64,000 nucleotides of DNA from contig BSDZ01000004.1 in the NCBI GenBank assembly GCA_030268105.1, positions 3,831,001 to 3,895,000 on the forward strand. The letters are read 5' to 3'. A program made the position numbers and the translations under genes. Shown here piece after piece: positions 56,673-64,000 of the stretch (position 1 is its first letter; the number at the start of each line of letters is the position of its first letter). Under the pieces are notes generated by a model that had not been told where the DNA came from, searched no databases, and worked only from the letters and a program-made list of their open reading frames with translations. This stretch comes from Volvox africanus (lineage: Eukaryota; Chlorophyta; Chlorophyceae; Chlamydomonadales; Volvocaceae).

Positions 56673-59600
56673 CTGCGAGGCAGCCCGTGAGGAAATGGTA
56701 AGGGGTTACAGAATTACACCCAAGTCATGGTCTGCAGGGAGAGGCATGGCGGGAGAGGCCTTATTCGGCAAATGGGCGGTGAGGTAGTCACGGGCAGTGT
56801 GGCCATGCTCCCGCATGTAGGTGGTATGCGTGTGCGTTGATGTAGTGATTCGTTGTAGGCGGATGCCCGCCCGCCTGCCTGTTCTATTGATTTGGTTTGT
56901 GATTTGGATTTGTTTCGTTTTTCGCCGCCAAACCTGCTGGTACGACCGGCCTTTGCCTCTGTCGCCTAACTCCCGAACCCCGGCTGTGCAGGTATTGTCC
57001 GCAAGGCGGAGAAGGATGTGTACGGGCTTGCTGCTGACACGCCTATTTCTCTGGATCACCCCAAGGTGATTCTCGACAGTTGGAGAGACGTGGATGTGGT
57101 CGGGCCTAGGCGGGTGGTTTGACGAGCAAGAGGCCTGAGTCCGCATGCATTCAATGGGAATGCGGCGGGTAGTCGCCTAGGTGTATGTGTCAATTGCAAG
57201 GAAAGGGCAAGGTGGGTAAGACAGTTGTACCTACAGGTATAGGAATTATGTCCGGCTTTCCTTCTGTCTGGATTGGGGCATTTTTAACGATCCTCCCTCG
57301 GGCCCCGGCCCCCGGCCCCTGAGTAGGAGCTTGAGCTGGCCATCCATTTGTGCAAATTTTCTGAGGCGCTGGAGGACGCCATCGAGGAGCTGGCTCCAAA
57401 CAGGTGAGGGCAGAGACCAGAGGGTTATGGGGGTGCACTTCGCAAAGGTGGTGAAGGCGATGATGACCGGGTGGAGTTAACTCCACCATATCCCGTCTGT
57501 TTCTTGCTCACCCTGGTCATTGCACCGCCTCAGCTTTGACCGTCACCGTTCCCACCATTCTCGGCTCTTCGCACTCATCCTTGATGCCGCACTGCGGGAC
57601 CCCGCGGGTCTTGATAACCCGCCCGCAGAGTTACGGACTACCTGTACGACCTTTCAGAGAAGTTCAATTCATTCTACGTGGATTGCAAGGTGTTGGGCAG
57701 CGAGCAGGAGGCCTCACGTCTGCTGCTCTGTGAAGCGACCGCTGTCGTCATGCGAAAGTGTTTTGAGCTGCTGGGCATCAAGCCATTATACCGAATCTGA
57801 GCCGAGACAGTCCGGTCCAATATAGTCAGGGAAGAAGGGCCCATACTGGTAGTCGTTACATGACAGCTAACTCAATCAGAGTTTTTTTCGGCGACAGTGA
57901 TCACTGGTGGCCGGGGGACTGCTGCGAAAGAGTTAATGTAAAAGTGAGTGGCTCCACGGAGGCGAGGCCAACGGGGCGCAGGATGAAAATGGGGACTGGC
58001 TTTGGAATTGGGTCCACCTTCAAACGTGGTGCAGTTTTCCCGGAGATTGGGAGCCTACGGCCTGGTGTCGAGTCGCTCATCTACGCGGTGTGGTAACTGA
58101 AGTGTGGCGATGAAGGGAAGGATGGATGTGTTTTCCACTTTGTTGCCCAAAGACCGGCGCAAAAGTGACCATTCCTTGTGATGTCGGACGCCTAGGGTTA
58201 AGTCAGACTCGGTATCGAGGAGGGGGAGGAGGAGGAAAAAGGGCGGGGGTGCTGCTGGTTTGTTGCAGCAGGATATGATGAGGATGTGTGCGTCTGGCTG
58301 TTGGGTTTCTGAACCTTGCATTTTTGGATGTGTTCGCTTTCTCCTGTTTATCGATATCCTGATACTCATCTGCCAGTGTGTAGCAATCACATGTCCAAAA
58401 GGCCAGAGTCTGCAACGGAGATGTAGCAGCTTTAGGAGCCCCGGCAGTTCGATTACCATGTTATGTCATGCTGCATAATCTGTTAGGGCTCTGTTCTGGA
58501 CACAGAAAGGCAGCAAATTGCGTGCACACCCAGGTTAACTCCAGGCGCCCACAGAAGTGTAGGACCGCCTTTATTCGTTTAAGAAAACGAATTATTATTA
58601 ATATTGGCCAGACAGCGCGCATCATATCCTTTTGCAATAGATCTGTGTGGGTATTACAGCGGTGCTCATCACAGAAGAGAGCGACTTCTCTCCAATTTCT
58701 TCCAACACACGGTATACCAGCGGGCGCGAGGACTCGCCAGGTAAAAAGCAACAAGACTCTACCGCTTTAGAGCGGCCTCCAGGAACAGGACCACCGTTGC
58801 CTCTGAAAACCTCCAAGCTGCGTCCCTTCTGGGGATGTGTACAGCTGCTGTGCTTTCTTGCACTCCTTCGGGGCCCCCTTAATGCTGGATCTGACATATC
58901 CATCTTCGTCGATATGTCCATATGTGCCCACTACCAGCGGCTTGCGCCGATCCTTGGAGCCAGGAACTTTTAATGTCCTTACGTCAGGATTTAGCATCTG
59001 TTGGGGATAGCCAGTCTAAAACTAAGACAGTCTGTTGGGCATGGTTGAGTTCACAGAACGATGCGAGATAGTAGACAGACTGTCTTAGTGTTAGGCTTGG
59101 CCGTCTGGATAACCCCCACATCTCCCTCGCATCTGTACAGCCTGACGTCTCGTGTCCATTCAGGAGGTCTACATCAATGTGCAGCCTGTAAAGGTGTAAA
59201 CCCCCGTACGACATTCCGTGCTATCCAGGTACTGATCTGCTTCCGGGTACCACCAGTTCCTCACACCCCGAGCGCACTCGTAAAAAGATTTGCATCATAA
59301 TGCAAGGTTAATGCTAGTAGTTATGGTGAAAATTAAGTTGTCACAGACGACTCCATTCATGTTCACGTGGCTGCCATTTAAACCTTTCTAACCCTGCCAC
59401 TGGTACGAGATGCTGGCGTGCCATTAGAAACCGTGTGCTTCCCTCGGTGCAACAGCACTGTCAAAACCACCCCCACAGCACGTGCACATAAACCCTTGTT
59501 CTCCAGGGTAAATAAAGGATCCATGCAATCCCCACCAGTACATCCACCCGGTGTCATCAGCCTGAAGTGCATTATGAGCTCTACCCTGTGCGACTTGCCA

Positions 59601-60869
59601 TTGCTGTCTTTCCAGCCCCAATAGCCCAAATCATATCATGCTTAAATCATAACCTCAATGCTAAACCTTCAGAGCATCCAAGTTTCACGTATCAACTCCT
59701 CTACCACAGCTCCTTACACACAAACACATACACACAACACCACAGCCATAGTCACTGCCACGCGCCCACTCTTCCCTCTCACACTTGGGCTGCCTGCCAA
59801 CTGCTCTGCCAAATCGCATCCTCCTCTACTCCCCCGGCTCCACGAGCACATCCACGACCTTCGATTCCATGTCCTTGACGCTGTCCTTCAGTGGCTCAAT
59901 GATGGGCTTCCAGCAATTAGCGCACTTGGGTGTACCTTTGATATCCATCACGATGTTGCAGCAAGGTGGCTGATGCTGGAACATGTACCGCGGCGCGGAG
60001 CGCGGAGGGGACGCCACTAGTGCGCCTTCGAATCCCATAAACAGCATGTCACGTGAGCGGCGCTTGAGAATCTCTGCGGGCTTGCGTGACGTGAAGCCGT
60101 AGCGATGCATGATATCAGGTACTGCGTGCCGAGCCAAAGCCTTCATGCAAGACCACATCTCTGGATAATAGTTTCGGCCGATGCGGCCGTCAGGAACGTA
60201 GCACCTAACAAAGAAAGGGACAGGGAGTGGCGTGGGACGAAAGGAAAGACAAAGCAGGCCAAGAGGAGAAGGGTGGTGAATGTTGGGACGCGATTGCACA
60301 AGGAGCAGCAGTCCTCACATCTAAGTTGTGGCGGGTTTTGACGAGCGGGAGTGTTGGGGTGCGAAGTGAGAGGAGGGGGGGGAGAATGAGCGGGTCTCAT
60401 TGGGCCGCTTCCGAATAGATGCATAGATGGAAGCAGTGTGGGAAAAGATGCAAGAACACCGACGTCGACCAGCCCGAACACCTCACCAGGGAAGGTGTGC
60501 CACAGGTGTTTAGAGCTGAGCACGCGCTCCGAATCCAGACCGAATACGCCGTTAATTGGCATAACCGGTCATTGTGACCGCTGCGACTGGCTCCGATTTG
60601 TGCGCTAGGGAGCGCACATATCCGCACTGCCTTCTGCCACAGGCCAAAAGTCCCTCGATCGTGCCGGTGCCTGATCAATTGCCCTTCTACAGATTCTCAA
60701 TCCGCCCGCCCCAATCACCCCATGAAACCTCCTTGGACGCGCGGGAGGAGCCCCACCTGTAATCAATCACGACACGCATGTCGATTGGCCCCGTACAGAA
60801 GTCAGGTTTTGAGCCGTGCGTCTCGTAGAAGGTCATTGTGGGGCCCCAGTAGCCCAGTCGCAGTTGTGT
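56666..60869. repeat. Array unit 6
   Basis: Cys variant (C at 59923), like units 2 and 3. Confidence 0.95.
56992..57800 (+). pseudogene. Orphan copy of ArgRS exons 10-12 (unit 6)
   Basis: Intact exon sequences and splice borders without the upstream gene. Confidence 0.9.
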
Positions 60870-60876
60870 GTGGTCC
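58767..60876 (-). other. Minus-strand unknown-gene segments (unit 6)
   Basis: Copy of segments F to A with the Cys variant of exon C. Confidence 0.4.
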
Positions 60877-61195
60877 CTGCGAGGCAGCCCGTGAGGAAAT
60901 GGTAAGGGGTTACAGAATTACACCCAAGTCATGGTCTGCAGGGAGAGGCATGGCGGGAGAGGCCTTATTCGGCAAATGGGCGGTGAGGTAGTCACGGGCA
61001 GTGTGGCCATGCTCCCGCATGTAGGTGGTATGCGTGTGCGTTGATGTAGTGATTCGTTGTAGGCGGATGCCCGCCCGCCTGCCTGTTCTATTGATTTGGT
61101 TTGTGATTTGGATTTGTTTCGTTTTTCGCCGCCAAACCTGCTGGTACGACCGGCCTTTGCCTCTGTCGCCTAACTCCCGAACCCCGGCTGTGCAG

Positions 61196-62004
61196 GTATT
61201 GTCCGCAAGGCGGAGAAGGATGTGTACGGGCTTGCTGCTGACACGCCTATTTCTCTGGATCACCCCAAGGTGATTCTCGACAGTTGGAGAGACGTGGATG
61301 TGGTCGGGCCTAGGCGGGTGGTTTGACGAGCAAGAGGCCTGAGTCCGCATGCATTCAATGGGAATGCGGCGGGTAGTCGCCTAGGTGTATGTGTCAATTG
61401 CAAGGAAAGGGCAAGGTGGGTAAGACAGTTGTACCTACAGGTATAGGAATTATGTCCGGCTTTCCTTCTGTCTGGATTGGGGCATTTTTAACGATCCTCC
61501 CTCGGGCCCCGGCCCCCGGCCCCTGAGTAGGAGCTTGAGCTGGCCATCCATTTGTGCAAATTTTCTGAGGCGCTGGAGGACGCCATCGAGGAGCTGGCTC
61601 CAAACAGGTGAGGGCAGAGACCAGAGGGTTATGGGGGTGCACTTCGCAAAGGTGGTGAAGGCGATGATGACCGGGTGGAGTTAACTCCACCATATCCCGT
61701 CTGTTTCTTGCTCACCCTGGTCATTGCACCGCCTCAGCTTTGACCGTCACCGTTCCCACCATTCTCGGCTCTTCGCACTCATCCTTGATGCCGCACTGCG
61801 GGACCCCGCGGGTCTTGATAACCCGCCCGCAGAGTTACGGACTACCTGTACGACCTTTCAGAGAAGTTCAATTCATTCTACGTGGATTGCAAGGTGTTGG
61901 GCAGCGAGCAGGAGGCCTCACGTCTGCTGCTCTGTGAAGCGACCGCTGTCGTCATGCGAAAGTGTTTTGAGCTGCTGGGCATCAAGCCATTATACCGAAT
62001 CTGA
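61196..62004 (+). pseudogene. Orphan copy of ArgRS exons 10-12 (unit 7)
   Basis: Intact exon sequences and splice borders without the upstream gene. Confidence 0.9.
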
Positions 62005-62970
62005 GCCGAGACAGTCCGGTCCAATATAGTCAGGGAAGAAGGGCCCATACTGGTAGTCGTTACATGACAGCTAACTCAATCAGAGTTTTTTTCGGCGACA
62101 GTGATCACTGGTGGCCGGGGGACTGCTGCGAAAGAGTTAATGTAAAAGTGAGTGGCTCCACGGAGGCGAGGCCAACGGGGCGCAGGATGAAAATGGGGAC
62201 TGGCTTTGGAATTGGGTCCACCTTCAAACGTGGTGCAGTTTTCCCGGAGATTGGGAGCCTACGGCCTGGTGTCGAGTCGCTCATCTACGCGGTGTGGTAA
62301 CTGAAGTGTGGCGATGAAGGGAAGGATGGATGTGTTTTCCACTTTGTTGCCCAAAGACCGGCGCAAAAGTGACCATTCCTTGTGATGTCGGACGCCTAGG
62401 GTTAAGTCAGACTCGGTATCGAGGAGGGGGAGGAGGAGGAAAAAGGGCGGGGGTGCTGCTGGTTTGTTGCAGCAGGATATGATGAGGATGTGTGCGTCTG
62501 GCTGTTGGGTTTCTGAACCTTGCATTTTTGGATGTGTTCGCTTTCTCCTGTTTATCGATATCCTGATACTCATCTGCCAGTGTGTAGCAATCACATGTCC
62601 AAAAGGCCAGAGTCTGCAACGGAGATGTAGCAGCTTTAGGAGCCCCGGCAGTTCGATTACCATGTTATGTCATGCTGCATAATCTGTTAGGGCTCTGTTC
62701 TGGACACAGAAAGGCAGCAAATTGCGTGCACACCCAGGTTAACTCCAGGCGCCCACAGAAGTGTAGGACCGCCTTTATTCGTTTAAGAAAACGAATTATT
62801 ATTAATATTGGCCAGACAGCGCGCATCATATCCTTTTGCAATAGATCTGTGTGGGTATTACAGCGGTGCTCATCACAGAAGAGAGCGACTTCTCTCCAAT
62901 TTCTTCCAACACACGGTATACCAGCGGGCGCGAGGACTCGCCAGGTAAAAAGCAACAAGACTCTACCGCT

Positions 62971-63830
62971 TTAGAGCGGCCTCCAGGAACAGGACCACCG
63001 TTGCCTCTGAAAACCTCCAAGCTGCGTCCCTTCTGGGGATGTGTACAGCTGCTGTGCTTTCTTGCACTCCTTCGGGGCCCCCTTAATGCTGGATCTGACA
63101 TATCCATCTTCGTCGATATGTCCATATGTGCCCACTACCAGCGGCTTGCGCCGATCCTTGGAGCCAGGAACTTTTAATGTCCTTACGTCAGGATTTAGCA
63201 TCTGTTGGGGATAGCCAGTCTAAAACTAAGACAGTCTGTTGGGCATGGTTGAGTTCACAGAACGATGCGAGATAGTAGACAGACTGTCTTAGTGTTAGGC
63301 TTGGCCGTCTGGATAACCCCCACATCTCCCTCGCATCTGTACAGCCTGACGTCTCGTGTCCATTCAGGAGGTCTACATCAATGTGCAGCCTGTAAAGGTG
63401 TAAACCCCCGTACGACATTCCGTGCTATCCAGGTACTGATCTGCTTCCGGGTACCACCAGTTCCTCACACCCCGAGCGCACTCGTAAAAAGATTTGCATC
63501 ATAATGCAAGGTTAATGCTAGTAGTTATGGTGAAAATTAAGTTGTCACAGACGACTCCATTCATGTTCACGTGGCTGCCATTTAAACCTTTCTAACCCTG
63601 CCACTGGTACGAGATGCTGGCGTGCCATTAGAAACCGTGTGCTTCCCTCGGTGCAACAGCACTGTCAAAACCACCCCCACAGCACGTGCACATAAACCCT
63701 TGTTCTCCAGGGTAAATAAAGGATCCATGCAATCCCCACCAGTACATCCACCCGGTGTCATCAGCCTGAAGTGCATTATGAGCTCTACCCTGTGCGACTT
63801 GCCATTGCTGTCTTTCCAGCCCCAATAGCC
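62971..63830 (-). other. Minus-strand unknown-gene segments D-F (unit 7)
   Basis: Copies of segments F, E and D only; exons A and C of this unit lie past the window end. Confidence 0.35.
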
Positions 63831-64000
63831 CAAATCATATCATGCTTAAATCATAACCTCAAATCTAAACCTTCAGAGCATCCAAGTTTCACGTATCAAC
63901 TCCTCTACCACAGCTCCTTACACACAAACACATACACACAACACCACAGCCATAGTCACTGCCACGCGCCCACTCTTCCCTCTCACACTTGGGCTGCCTG

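Larger units (their letters stand above)
60870..64000. repeat. Array unit 7 (partial, cut by window end)
   Basis: 3131 bases of the unit. A two-base change (AT at 63863-63864 where other units have TG) removes an ATG present in the other copies. The window ends just before the part that would hold exons A and C. Confidence 0.95.

Overview
This window is nuclear DNA from a eukaryote, most likely a green alga. The genes are rich in GT-AG introns, encode long alanine, glycine, glutamine and histidine tracts, and follow no operon logic. The recognisable proteins (a plant-type R2R3 MYB, a chromo-MYST acetyltransferase of the plant HAM type, a rhomboid like plant RBL14 and animal RHBDD1, and an arginyl-tRNA synthetase with a presequence-like N-terminus) fit a chlorophyte. 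Lineage is inferred, not proven.

Left part (1-30 kb), one gene every 3-5 kb: a partial Ala/Gly-rich coiled-coil protein (minus, 2495 to beyond base 1); a doubtful frameshifted minus-strand fragment (about 4.2-3.7 kb); a 342-aa MGCGSS coiled-coil protein (plus, 4688-5921); a rhomboid protease (minus, 10503-8706); a 1112-aa MYB regulator (plus, 11592-16523); unresolved minus-strand coding-like segments near 19.6-20.0 kb; an unrecognised 531-aa protein in seven phase-consistent exons (minus, 23375-20302); and a MYST acetyltransferase in nine exons (minus, 29077-24186), with one GC-AG intron and one missing zinc ligand. Rhomboid/MYB and MYST/ArgRS are divergent pairs, each with about 1 kb between them.

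Right part (30-64 kb): a complete 12-exon arginyl-tRNA synthetase gene (plus, 30080-36780; 675 aa). From 35646, inside its intron 9, to the window end lies a head-to-tail tandem array of a 4204-bp unit: six full copies and 3131 bp of a seventh. Each unit carries exons 10-12 of the synthetase (part of the anticodon-binding domain) and, on the opposite strand, segments of an unrecognised Cys/Trp-rich gene. The first unit supplies the real 3' end of the synthetase; later copies of exons 10-12 are orphans. The units are nearly identical, but a few substitutions tell them apart.

The array is the outstanding feature: a young macrosatellite-like amplification that has captured the end of a housekeeping gene, or an assembly artefact that must be excluded. 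No CRISPR, rRNA, tRNA or clear transposon coding region was recognised.
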